From contig PLDF01000513.1 of assembly GCA_003135055.1 (NCBI GenBank), forward strand, positions 15,603-68,331: 52,729 nt of DNA, in the 5' to 3' direction. The stretch is from Bryobacterales bacterium (lineage in GTDB: Bacteria > Acidobacteriota > Terriglobia > Bryobacterales > Bryobacteraceae). Below the pieces are notes generated by a model that was not told the origin of the DNA, searched no databases, and saw only the letters and a program-made list of their open reading frames with translations. Positions within the stretch are counted from its first letter, which is position 1. Each line of letters starts with the position of its first letter. Below are positions 1 to 8,142 of this stretch, in pieces. A program made the translations under genes and the position numbers.

Positions 1-36
1 GGGCGCCCCGTGCGCCACGAACAGGGCCTCGATCAC
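1..36 (-). CDS. Possible start of a downstream gene (12 codons only)
   Basis: On the minus strand a GTG (36-34) overlaps the TGA stop of the S9 peptidase gene (35-33), giving a GTGA junction typical of translational coupling. The twelve visible codons read MIEALFVAHGAP. A short strand ending in [FL][VI]xHG[AS]P is reminiscent of the N-terminus of DODA-type extradiol dioxygenases, but twelve residues are too few for a real assignment. The gene leaves the window at its left edge. Confidence 0.3.
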   Translation of the reverse strand, partial: MIEALFVAHGAP

Positions 37-2663
37 TGTTTGTCTATCTTGTCGTTATTGTTAGTCGTGTTTCCCCGCAGATTCGGCGGCGGCGGATCCT
101 TCACCCACTTATCGAACCAGCGTAACTTCTCCCAGTTGACATGCTCGATGGTTTCCTTGGCGCGATAGCCGTGGGCTTCGGACGGCAGGAAGACCAGGCG
201 CACGGTACCGCCATTGCCGCGGACCGCTTCATACATGCGCTCGGATTGAATGGGGAAGGTGCCGGTGTTGTCGTCCGCTTCGCCGTGGATCAACAGCAGC
301 GGGCTCTTGATCTTATTGGCGAACATGAACGGCGACATCTTGATATAGAGATCCGGGTCGTCCCAGATGGTGCGGCGCTCGTTCTGGAAGCCGAACGGCG
401 TCAGGGTGCGATTCGGCGCTCCGCTCTCGGCGATTCCGGCCTTGAAGAGATCGGAATGCGCCAGCAGGTTATCAGTCATATACGCGCCGTAACTGTGGCC
501 GCCCACGCCGACGCGGTTGCGGTCGGTGACGCCCATCTCGACGGCTTTATCGACGGCGGCTTTGGCGTCCATCAGCAACTGATCGAGGAAATGATCGTTG
601 ACCGTGGCGCGCGGGCCGACGATGGGCATCGACGCATTATCGAGCACGGCGTAGCCATCGAGCGCGAAGAAGATTTCGGAGTATCCGCCGATCTCGGTGA
701 ACCGCATACGGGAACCGTTGTTGGCCGTTCCACTGGCGTCGTCGGCGGTCTCATATTCATACGGATAGGCCCACAGGATGGTAGGCAGGGGCTTGCCGGC
801 GGTGTAATCGGGCGGCAGATAGAGTGTGAACGACATCTCGACGCCATCCGGCCGCTTGTAAGTCACCAGCTCCTTGTGAACCTTGCGCATGATGGGCTGC
901 GGATCGGGGTAACTGGTCATCGCCGTCATTTGTCCGGAGGAGGTGCGCACATAGTAATTGGGCGGATCGGTGGGGCTTTCGCGGCGTGTGAGGAATTTAT
1001 CCCCGTGGGCGTCGAGTAAGACGTCGACTGTCTCGTAGTGATCGTCGTCGCACTTGAAGAGCAGCTTAGTCTCCTTAGTGGCGAGATTGTAGCGGCTCAT
1101 GAAGGGATGGTCTCCGGTGGCGGAAGCGCCGTTGCCCTGCAGGAAAACGTTATCGCCGTCGAGGATGACGACGCGGACGCCGCTCGGAAGCGTCTTCTCC
1201 ATGGGACGGCCGGGATCGTTATAACGCGCGCCGCCGCGAGTCCAGAGCGGCTTCGGCGCTTCGGTCGGGTTGGCGAAATCGATCAGGTACGCAGTGGTGG
1301 CGCGGCCAGCGCCGCCGCGGCCACCCCCTCCTCCGCCGCCTCCACGCCCTCCTCCGCCGCCATCCACGATCGCGGTATGGAGGTTCTCGGTGAACGTGAA
1401 GCCTTCGAGGCTGGTATCGGCTGCGTAGATCTGCTGCCCGGTTCCGCTGAATGGGGCCTTGAGCGCGATGATTTTGTCATGGACAGGCTCTGGCGGCGTG
1501 TTAGCCGCATCGCCGCTGGCCGTGGCAGCGTTGGCCGCGCCACGTCCGCGTCCGCCCCGGCCTCCACGGCCGCCCGTGCCTTCGAACCAAATCAGCGTGG
1601 CCGGCTCGGTAGCGAGCCAGTTCAGGCCGCGCGGACCGGCGACGACGGGATTCTCCTCATCCGCAGCCGCGGCGGCAGCGCCCGCGCCGCGTCCCGTGCC
1701 GCCCAGCGGAATGCTGGCCTCCTTCTTGAGCATTTTGCCGGTGCGGTCCCAGATTTCTATTTCGGTGGGGAACTGCCGGGCAGTATACGAATAAGAGAAT
1801 GGCCGGTGAATGTAGTGCACGATGAAATTCTTGCCATCGGGCGACGGTTCCGCGGATTCGATCATCGCCGGTTTGCCGATGGGAGACATCGCGCCGGTGG
1901 CGCTATCGACGACCGCCAACTGCGACGTTGCATAGTATTCGAACAGGTCTTCGTCGTGCGGATTCTGCAGAAGGTCTTCGTAAGTGGGAGCGCCCTTGCC
2001 GCCGCCGAGGCTTTCCTGGATGTGGGGGCCGGCCGGCACGATGGGTTCGGCGGGCGGCGCGCCGCGATTGGCGCGCACGGCGTGTACCAGCAGCGACTTG
2101 CCATCCGGCAGCCATTGCAGCGCTCCGCCGGCGCCACCGCCGCCGCGGCCTCCACCGCCGCCGCCGCGGCCGCCGCCGCCAAATACTTCATTCACGCGCA
2201 CGTTCGGCAACTTGCGGGTATGGCCCGTGGCGGTTTCGCCGATCCAGATCTCGTTGCCCGCGGCGGTGGAGTTGGTGAATGCAAAGTGGCTGCCATCGGG
2301 ACTAAAGCGCGCCGCGCTCAGCTTGGGGTTCGGCGGCAGGGCAATCTTGATCTCAGTGCCTTCCGGAATCTTGAGCAGCAGCAGGCTCGATTGGAAAGTA
2401 GTGTTGTGCAGGCCGTTGGTCTTCGGGTTGATGCGAATGCCTGCCAGGCGCAGCATCGGCTCGGAAAGCTCGGCGATCGGCGGATAACGCACCGGGCTGC
2501 CCTGTATCGCGTAAGCGTGGTTCGGGCTTAGCGAAAGCGTAGGCGTGGCGGGCGAGTTAAGGATATCCTCGATCGCTTTGGGCGGCTTTTGATACGTGTC
2601 CGCGCCGAAGAATACGAAGGCTGCCGGGGTGAGCAGGAAGAGGGCTCGGATTGCAGGTTTCAT
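33..2663 (-). CDS. Secreted S9-family (prolyl oligopeptidase type) peptidase
   Basis: An 876-residue serine peptidase. The reading frame is open further upstream, but the first Met followed by a signal peptide (MKPAIRALFLLTPAAFVFFGA) is at 2663, so I start there; no strong Shine-Dalgarno is seen. The N-terminal two thirds should be a beta-propeller of the S9 type. The C-terminal alpha/beta hydrolase domain has the nucleophile elbow GGHSYGA (Ser724), then an Asp in HGEADDNTG and a His in PSEAHGY, completing the triad. Three very Gly/Arg-rich stretches lie within the propeller (DNA about 1300-1370, 1540-1580 and 2115-2190). They look like surface loops and not like frameshifts, because homologous sequence resumes in frame after each. 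It probably degrades peptides in the periplasm. It is divergent from the molybdenum hydroxylase operon. Confidence 0.9.
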   Translation of the reverse strand: MKPAIRALFLLTPAAFVFFGADTYQKPPKAIEDILNSPATPTLSLSPNHAYAIQGSPVRYPPIAELSEPMLRLAGIRINPKTNGLHNTTFQSSLLLLKIPEGTEIKIALPPNPKLSAARFSPDGSHFAFTNSTAAGNEIWIGETATGHTRKLPNVRVNEVFGGGGRGGGGGGRGGGGAGGALQWLPDGKSLLVHAVRANRGAPPAEPIVPAGPHIQESLGGGKGAPTYEDLLQNPHDEDLFEYYATSQLAVVDSATGAMSPIGKPAMIESAEPSPDGKNFIVHYIHRPFSYSYTARQFPTEIEIWDRTGKMLKKEASIPLGGTGRGAGAAAAAADEENPVVAGPRGLNWLATEPATLIWFEGTGGRGGRGGRGRGAANAATASGDAANTPPEPVHDKIIALKAPFSGTGQQIYAADTSLEGFTFTENLHTAIVDGGGGGRGGGGGGGGRGGAGRATTAYLIDFANPTEAPKPLWTRGGARYNDPGRPMEKTLPSGVRVVILDGDNVFLQGNGASATGDHPFMSRYNLATKETKLLFKCDDDHYETVDVLLDAHGDKFLTRRESPTDPPNYYVRTSSGQMTAMTSYPDPQPIMRKVHKELVTYKRPDGVEMSFTLYLPPDYTAGKPLPTILWAYPYEYETADDASGTANNGSRMRFTEIGGYSEIFFALDGYAVLDNASMPIVGPRATVNDHFLDQLLMDAKAAVDKAVEMGVTDRNRVGVGGHSYGAYMTDNLLAHSDLFKAGIAESGAPNRTLTPFGFQNERRTIWDDPDLYIKMSPFMFANKIKSPLLLIHGEADDNTGTFPIQSERMYEAVRGNGGTVRLVFLPSEAHGYRAKETIEHVNWEKLRWFDKWVKDPPPPNLRGNTTNNNDKIDKQ

Positions 2664-2730
2664 AGGGGTTACGACGATGGTAGGGGATGGGGTGCGCGAT
2701 GTCAATCGCTTTGGGGCGGCGGATGGGTGC

Positions 2731-2764
2731 TGAGCGGCGATAATCCCCAAGCAATTAAGCACCC
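2731..2764. repeat. Dispersed repeat motif in the 2664-3000 intergenic region
   Basis: The 20-mer TGAGCGGCGATAATCCCCAA (2731-2750) recurs exactly at 21914-21933. In both places it is followed within 7-9 bases by GCACCC. It may be the end of an insertion element, but no transposase is adjacent here. The rest of the 337-base gap between the divergent S9 peptidase and the 2Fe-2S subunit gene holds GC-rich sequence with no ORF that I can support, and must contain both promoters. Confidence 0.6.
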
Positions 2765-3000
2765 GCGCTGGTGTGGCAGCCTGCCAGCGCCATGCTGCGC
2801 GACAGGCAGCCTTACCTCCAAGGGATCGGCTCAGGCGCGGGCGTGCAGGTGCTGACGGTCGCGGCGGGCATGTTCCCATACCGGGCAACCCGCGGCGGTG
2901 GAACCCGGGCCAACATTCGGCAATTCGGCATCTTCGGCAATTGCCGGATTCCCTTTGGCGCCCGGGATGGTGTACCCTTGAATGATCCGGAGTTAATGCC

Positions 3001-3516
3001 ATGCCCTATAAGCTCAACGTGAATGGGCGGTCTACCACGGTAGACGTGCCAGCGGATATGCCCTTGCTCTGGGCCATCCGGGACGTTCTCAATCTCCACG
3101 GAACCAAGTACGGCTGTGGAATCGGCCAGTGCGGCGCCTGCACGGTGCACCTGAACGGTCAGCCCGTGCGTTCCTGCCTGACGCCGGTTTCCGCTGTCGG
3201 GAATCAGCCGATAACCACCATCGAGGGGCTTTCGGCCGACGGCACGCACCCCGCGCAAGTCGCCTGGCTTGATCTCGACGTGCCGCAGTGCGGCTATTGC
3301 CAGGCTGGGCAGATCATGTCGGCCGCGGCTTTGCTGGCCAAAACCCCCAAGCCCACCGACAAGGATATCGATTCCGCCATGAACGGCAATCTCTGCCGCT
3401 GCGGCACCTATCTGCGCATCCGCCAGGCGGTTCACAAGGCGGCCCAGTTAGCGTCCACAGCGTCCACCAAGAAACCTACATCGGCGCCGGATGGGCTGCC
3501 GCGTCAGAATCAATAA
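3001..3516 (+). CDS. (2Fe-2S) subunit of an IorAB-type molybdenum hydroxylase
   Basis: A 171-residue small electron-transfer subunit of the xanthine dehydrogenase family. The plant-type [2Fe-2S] domain has Cys39, Cys44, Cys47 and Cys59 (CGIGQCGAC...C). The alpha-helical [2Fe-2S] domain has Cys97, Cys100, Cys132 and Cys134 (CGYC...CRC). Length and motifs match the small subunits of isoquinoline 1-oxidoreductase and related aldehyde oxidoreductases. It passes electrons from the molybdenum cofactor in the next gene's product to an outside acceptor. No FAD subunit gene follows, as in IorAB-type enzymes, so the acceptor is probably a cytochrome or quinone (inference). The start is ATG 3001, with a CCGGAG element just upstream. 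It has no signal peptide and would be co-exported with the Tat-bearing large subunit. Substrate unknown. Confidence 0.93.
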   Translation: MPYKLNVNGRSTTVDVPADMPLLWAIRDVLNLHGTKYGCGIGQCGACTVHLNGQPVRSCLTPVSAVGNQPITTIEGLSADGTHPAQVAWLDLDVPQCGYCQAGQIMSAAALLAKTPKPTDKDIDSAMNGNLCRCGTYLRIRQAVHKAAQLASTASTKKPTSAPDGLPRQNQ

Positions 3517-3529
3517 GGAGGTCAAAATC

Positions 3530-5776
3530 ATGCGCATCGATCGGCGTTCTTTTCTCAAAGTCAGCGCTTTCGGCGGCGGCGGCGTGCTGCTCGGCCTCTA
3601 CGCGCCCAAGGTAAATGCACAGGGACGGGGCGGCCCGCAGGTCCTGCCCGATCCGCACCTCTTCATCAGGGTTGCCGCGGATGGAACGGTAACCATCGTG
3701 GCCAAGAATCCCGAGCTTGGCCAGGGCGTCAAGAACATGCTTCCCATGCTCATCGCCGAAGAGCTCGACGTAGATTGGAAGTCCGTCAAGGTCGAGCAGG
3801 CGGATTTCGATACTACGAAGTACAACGGACAAAGCGCTGGCGGCAGCACCGCTACGCCCAATAACTGGACGCCCATGCGCCAGGTAGGCGCAGCCGGCCG
3901 CGCCCTGTTCGTCACGGCCGCGGCGCAAACGTGGAGCGTGCCGGAATCGGAGTGCGCCACGGCTTCGGGACGCGTGCACCATGCGGCGTCGAACCGTTCG
4001 CTGGGCTACGGAGAGTTGGCGGCCAAGGTGGTCTCGCTCCCCGCGCCCAGTCTCGACAGCCTCAAGCTCAAAGATCCCAACGATTACAAAATAATCGGCC
4101 ATTCCACCACCGGTGTTGCAGTACAATCCATCGTCACCGGCAAGCCGATTTTCGCCATCGACGTCACCGTTCCGGGCATGCTCTTCGCCGCTTACGAAAA
4201 GTGCGGCGTGTTCGGCGGCAAAGTAGCCAGCTCGAACATCGAGGAAATCAAAAAGCTGCCCGGCGTCCGCCATGCTTTTGTAGTGGAGCGGCCTGACATC
4301 ACCGAGCCCATAATCCCCGGCGATCCGGGCCTTGAGAGCGGCATCGCCATCGTCGCCGATAACTGGTGGCTGGCGCAGTCGGCGCGCAAGAAGCTGCAGG
4401 TTACCTGGAACGAAGGCCCGCGAGCCAACCAGAGCAGCGAGGTCTTTGCGCAGCGCGCCGATGAGATGAGCAAGAAGTCTCCGCAGTGGACCATCCGCAA
4501 GGATGGCGATCCGGACGAGGCATTCAAGAACGCCGCCAAGGTGGTGGAAGGGGCGTACTCGTATCCCTTCATCGCTCACGCGCCCCTCGAACCGCAGGGC
4601 TGCACGGCGCACTACAAAGACGGCAAGCTTGAGATTTGGACCAACAGCCAGATTCCCGGCAACGGCCGGCGCTTCGCCTCCCAACTCACCGGCGTGGCCG
4701 AAACCGATATCACCATGCACATGGTCCGCGGCGGCGGCGGCTTCGGGCGGCGCCTCAATAACGACTATGTTGCGGAGGCCGCGTATATCGCCAAGGAAGT
4801 CGGCGTCCCAGTGAAACTTCTATGGTCCCGCGAAGACGATATGGCGCACGATTATTATCGTCCCGGCGGTTTCCAATACCTGAAGGGCGGCGTCGATGCT
4901 TCCGGCAAGCTGGTAGCCTGGCGCAATCACTTCATCAGTTACGGCGATAGCGAGCGGTTCGTCGCCTCCGGCGGCATGGGCCCAACCGAATTTCCGCAGC
5001 GATTCATCCCCAACTACGCACTGCATGCCTCGGTGCAGCCGCTCGGCATCCGCACCGGCGCCTTGCGCGCGCCGAGCAGCAATGCATTTGCGTTCGTGAT
5101 CCAGCAGTTCATCGACGAGTTGGCTCACGCCGCCGGCAAGGACCCGGTGCAGTTCCGTCTCGAATTGCTGAGCTCGGGAATTGTTCCCACGGAGCCCGCG
5201 CCTCAGGCTGGACGTGGCGGACGCGGCGGCGGCGGGCCTGCCGGACTGAATGCCGACCGTATGAAGGGGGTGCTGAACCTGGTCGCGGAAAAGAGCGGCT
5301 GGGGCAAGCGTACGCTTCCCAAGGGAACCGCCATGGGCGTGGCCTTCCACTTCAGCCATATGGGACATTTCGCCCATGTGGCCGAGGTGAAAGTGGATGC
5401 CGCCAACAAAGTCAAGATCAACAAGATCTGGGTGGCGGCGGATGTTGGCAGCCACATTATCAATCCCCGCGCCGCAGATAACATCTGCCAGGGCGGCGTT
5501 ATCGACGGTTTGAGCGAGTTGATGGACCAGGAGATCACGGTCGAAAAGGGCCGCGTGGTGCAGACCAACTACGATAAGCACAAGATGGTCCGCCTGGCGC
5601 AAGCTCCGCCGGAAATCGAAATCCATTACCTGCTGAACAAGGATTTTTCGCCGACCGGTTTGGGCGAGCCGGCTCTGCCGCCGGTTCTGCCGGCCGTAGC
5701 CAACGCGATCTTCGGCGCCACGGGCAAGCGAATCCGCACGTTGCCGCTTTCAAAATCCGGGTTTAGCTGGGCATAA
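3530..5776 (+). CDS. Tat-exported molybdopterin-binding subunit (xanthine dehydrogenase family, IorB-like)
   Basis: A 748-residue catalytic subunit. I chose ATG 3530 over the longer frame because an AAGGAGG ribosome site sits at 3515-3521 and the protein then begins with a Tat signal (DRRSFLK followed by a Gly/Leu-rich hydrophobic stretch ending APKVNAQ). Family landmarks follow: the GQGVKNMLPMLIAEELD segment near the N-terminus, VRGGGGFGRR around residue 405, LRAPSSNAF, and a C-terminal GLGEPALPPVLPA typical of the molybdopterin-binding end with its conserved Glu. It forms an operon with the 2Fe-2S gene, with 13 bases between them. The pair probably oxidises an aldehyde or N-heterocycle in the periplasm; the substrate cannot be read from the sequence. 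A short Gly/Arg-rich loop (QAGRGGRGGGG) is present, as in several other exported proteins of this window. Confidence 0.93.
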   Translation: MRIDRRSFLKVSAFGGGGVLLGLYAPKVNAQGRGGPQVLPDPHLFIRVAADGTVTIVAKNPELGQGVKNMLPMLIAEELDVDWKSVKVEQADFDTTKYNGQSAGGSTATPNNWTPMRQVGAAGRALFVTAAAQTWSVPESECATASGRVHHAASNRSLGYGELAAKVVSLPAPSLDSLKLKDPNDYKIIGHSTTGVAVQSIVTGKPIFAIDVTVPGMLFAAYEKCGVFGGKVASSNIEEIKKLPGVRHAFVVERPDITEPIIPGDPGLESGIAIVADNWWLAQSARKKLQVTWNEGPRANQSSEVFAQRADEMSKKSPQWTIRKDGDPDEAFKNAAKVVEGAYSYPFIAHAPLEPQGCTAHYKDGKLEIWTNSQIPGNGRRFASQLTGVAETDITMHMVRGGGGFGRRLNNDYVAEAAYIAKEVGVPVKLLWSREDDMAHDYYRPGGFQYLKGGVDASGKLVAWRNHFISYGDSERFVASGGMGPTEFPQRFIPNYALHASVQPLGIRTGALRAPSSNAFAFVIQQFIDELAHAAGKDPVQFRLELLSSGIVPTEPAPQAGRGGRGGGGPAGLNADRMKGVLNLVAEKSGWGKRTLPKGTAMGVAFHFSHMGHFAHVAEVKVDAANKVKINKIWVAADVGSHIINPRAADNICQGGVIDGLSELMDQEITVEKGRVVQTNYDKHKMVRLAQAPPEIEIHYLLNKDFSPTGLGEPALPPVLPAVANAIFGATGKRIRTLPLSKSGFSWA

Positions 5777-5780
5777 AGTG

Positions 5781-5805
5781 GGGCGGGCGCGTCGCCTGCC
5801 CGCCC
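5781..5805 (+). terminator. Strong GC hairpin after the molybdopterin subunit gene
   Basis: GGGCGGGC (5781-5788) pairs perfectly with GCCCGCCC (5798-5805) around a 9-base loop, four bases after the stop codon. No U-tract follows, so it may be a weak or Rho-assisted terminator or a 3'-end stabiliser. Confidence 0.45.
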
Positions 5806-5840
5806 ATTACAAACCTTACAGGAAAAGCTTGCCTGAACCC

Positions 5841-6052
5841 CGGCCGTGAGATTCGGTGCTACCGCAAAACCGCTTGCTGACGCGCGCGGCTCTGATCGGA
5901 GCCACGACTGTAAGGGATTGTTTTCCAGCAAGAGCCCCAAACCCCGCGCCTGCCGCACCCTGACCGTGAGATTGCCTGCTACCGTGAAACCGCTTGCCGA
6001 CGAGCGCGGCTCTGATCGGAGCCGCGACCGTAAGGGAGTGGTTTTTGGCAAG
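5841..6052. repeat. Two tandem copies of a REP-like GC-rich element, 120-base period
   Basis: Bases 5841-5932 and 5961-6052 align along their whole length with few mismatches. Each copy has the palindromic core GCGGCTCTGATCGGAGCC followed by (G/A)CGAC(T/C)GTAAGGGA. The core GAGCCGCGACCG.AAGGGAG also forms the inverted repeat at 21821-21901, so this is a dispersed family. The second copy runs into the probable start of the GH97-type gene. Confidence 0.75.
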
Positions 6053-6784
6053 ACCGCCAGCCACTTAGCATTTCTACTGGCGCTGTCGTTCGTACCAAAC
6101 GCCTTTGCGCTGGACGACCGCACCGTCGCCTCTCCCGATGGCCGCATCGTCTTCCGCGTCTTCGTCGCGCCGCAGGAACCGGGCGGCTTGTCGCGTCTTG
6201 CCTATCAGGTACTCGTGCAAGGCAAGCTGGCGGTCGAGACGTCCTACCTCGGCCTCGATATCGAAAATCAGGAGCCCTTGCTCGGCGAGAACGACGGACT
6301 GCTTTCGTCCAAAACCGATTCCGCCGCCGATTACCGCTCGTTGACGGCCGAATACATGCAGAACGGCTCCATTGGCCGCCGCATCGATGTCGAAATCCGC
6401 GTATATAACGATGGCGTCGCTTTCCGCTACGCGCTGCCGCGCCAGACTCCGCTCGAAGAGCTCCTGATCGCCGATGAGGTAACCGAGTTCCGCTTTCCGC
6501 AGAAAGTGGAGACGGCGGCCCGCGTCCCCTTACCGCTGATCCTGCCGCAACCCGCCAGCGGCTGGATCGCCATTACCGAGGTCCGCTCCGGCGCCTGGCC
6601 TCCCGCATCGCTGGCGCATCTGGATGCGAACGCGCTGGTCACCCGGCTCGCCCGCCGGCCGGGCGCTCCAAGCCTGGCGTTAGAGGGAACCACGCCGCTG
6701 ACTGGCCCATGGCGCGTGCTGATCTTCGGGGCCGATAAGGACCGCCTGATGCAATCGACCATCCTTCAAAGCCTGAACCGTTGA
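6038..6784 (+). CDS. Stand-alone GH97 N-terminal-domain protein
   Basis: About 248 residues if started at GTG 6038. The frame is open upstream to an ATG at 5846, but that part is only the translated repeat. A hydrophobic signal-like stretch (LAFLLALSFVPNAFA) lies just after the GTG. The mature part follows the N-terminal beta-sandwich of GH97 enzymes (alpha-glucosidase/alpha-galactosidase family): an SPDGRIVFRVFV opening, a YQVLVQGKLAVETSYLGL segment, an EIRVYNDGVAFRYALP strand, and a closing PWRVLIFG...LNR. In typical GH97 proteins a TIM barrel follows; here the gene stops, so the catalytic Glu residues are missing. It may be a domesticated binding domain or a truncated remnant. Its last 19 bases overlap the stop end of the convergent PEP-CTERM gene. 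Confidence 0.68.
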   Translation: MVFGKTASHLAFLLALSFVPNAFALDDRTVASPDGRIVFRVFVAPQEPGGLSRLAYQVLVQGKLAVETSYLGLDIENQEPLLGENDGLLSSKTDSAADYRSLTAEYMQNGSIGRRIDVEIRVYNDGVAFRYALPRQTPLEELLIADEVTEFRFPQKVETAARVPLPLILPQPASGWIAITEVRSGAWPPASLAHLDANALVTRLARRPGAPSLALEGTTPLTGPWRVLIFGADKDRLMQSTILQSLNR

Positions 6785-7425
6785 GGATTCTGCCGGACCT
6801 TCACCCCCACCGCCGCCAACAGCAGTAGGAAAAGCCCCACGGCCCAACCCAGGTTTGGTTCTGGAACCGCATATTCGACGAACTCCTGATTACCCGCGTA
6901 GGCCGAGGTGGGCGTGTAGATCGCGATGTAGGCGTAAACCGAGGCAGTGAGAAACGGCGCTTCCGCGGAATTGTTCACCATCGCCAGCGCATTGCTTTGC
7001 AGCGCCTGTTCCTGCGCGATGCGGCTGGGATCGAGCCTGGCGCTCGGCGTCATCAGGTTCCACAGCGCGTATTGGTAGTCCGTGACGATGTCGGCGGATG
7101 CGTTCGGAATCTCCGCCAGCACGTAGACCAGCACCGCGGCCTCCTCGTACGTCGACTTGTCGAACATCGCGTATTGCAGCGGATCGGCGCCGGTGAGCGT
7201 CGAGTAGTCGTAGATCATGTTCGACGAAGACGGCATGATGGTCTCGTCGTTATAGTCGTCGCAGATCAATAACTGGTTCGGGTCTCCGTTCACCGTTGCG
7301 GTGGAAAAGCCGTTATACGTTCCGTTCTCGTTGATCTTCGGCAGCGCAGTAAAGAACATGGTCACGGTATTGGCGTAGCAGGCCGTCAGGGAGAAAAGCA
7401 AAGCGGCTACAATCGTGCGCAGCAT
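6766..7425 (-). CDS. PEP-CTERM-anchored exported protein of unknown function
   Basis: 219 residues from ATG 7425, where a signal peptide starts (MLRTIVAALLFSLTACYANT); the frame is open upstream but without a signal. The C-terminus has the three parts of a PEP-CTERM sorting signal: VPEP, a hydrophobic helix (LGWAVGLFLLLLAAVGV) and a basic tail (KVRQNPQRFRL). In the family such proteins are processed by exosortase at the cell envelope and often belong to exopolysaccharide or biofilm systems; no exosortase gene is in this window. The body is rich in Tyr, Asp and Asn and shows no fold I recognise. It is convergent with the GH97-domain gene, with overlapping 3' ends. Confidence 0.8.
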   Translation of the reverse strand: MLRTIVAALLFSLTACYANTVTMFFTALPKINENGTYNGFSTATVNGDPNQLLICDDYNDETIMPSSSNMIYDYSTLTGADPLQYAMFDKSTYEEAAVLVYVLAEIPNASADIVTDYQYALWNLMTPSARLDPSRIAQEQALQSNALAMVNNSAEAPFLTASVYAYIAIYTPTSAYAGNQEFVEYAVPEPNLGWAVGLFLLLLAAVGVKVRQNPQRFRL

Positions 7426-8142
7426 AAGTTCCACTGACCGGAGTGTAGAGCGAAAAAGCGCGGCTTGATCCTCATACAAAAGTACCGGTGTTGTAGGGTC
7501 CGGGCATGCCGCGCTGTTTTCTTCTCCCGGATTTTGCAAACCGATGTACTACTGCCGCCGCTTTGTAGGGCAGGTTGTTAACCCTACGGCCGGGTCCGGA
7601 GGGCGCCCCAAATCGGCCTGCGCTCAAGGCGCCGCTTCGGTTAGTTAGCGCCGGCCGTCTCGTTTCGGGTGGTTTCTCGGACAGCAGATGAGATATGCCG
7701 GCTAAGCTCCGGACTGCGGCTTGTCGATGCGACGTTCGCTCGAACGTCGGGCTCGCGAGTCATGTCGTTCGCGCCGGCGTGGGACAGCCCCAGATTGCAG
7801 AGCAACGCGTTCACGCCTTAGTTTGCGGGATCGTGGAAAATCGTCTGGGCGCCCGCGATGGCGCCCTCGCCTCGTGGCGCCTGACTGGCCACCTTGCGCC
7901 GCTCCCGGTTCGTCCTTAACTTAACGAACGGCAGAAAAATTCAGGGCAACGCGCTCTGCCTTGTATAGACCCGCCTGACGAACTGGCCGAAACTCCATCT
8001 TGGGGTGACGGCTCATTGTGTTCGAAGTCGATCGGCTCCGGAATCCTGGTCAGCCTATAATCGGCATCAGAACTTTAGCCGCGAGCCGCCTGGAGGGTTC
8101 ATCGTCTGTTCATGTGCCAGATTTTATACTGAGTGTGTTTCA
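7426..8142. other. Gene-less stretch before the efflux operon
   Basis: No ORF here has convincing coding character. It holds a hairpin-forming GTAGGG...CCCTAC at about 7565-7586 and an 8-base perfect inverted repeat GACGTTCG/CGAACGTC at 7731-7748 with a 2-base loop. The promoter of the TolC gene should lie near its right end. Confidence 0.5.

Noticed and set aside
1300..2190. GGCGGC-type short repeats that could look like a CRISPR or tandem array
   Set aside because: They encode Gly/Arg loops in frame within the peptidase and have no spacer structure. No CRISPR array was seen anywhere in the window.
1038..2531. 497-codon plus-strand ORF opposite the S9 peptidase
   Set aside because: Ala/Arg-rich shadow of the glycine-rich peptidase gene.
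3476..4720. 414-codon minus-strand ORF opposite the molybdopterin subunit gene
   Set aside because: Shadow of a certain gene; His/Gly/Leu-rich translation without family features, caused by high GC at third codon positions.
7695..7919. Short plus-strand ORF before the TolC gene
   Set aside because: No ribosome site, no signal peptide and random-looking composition.
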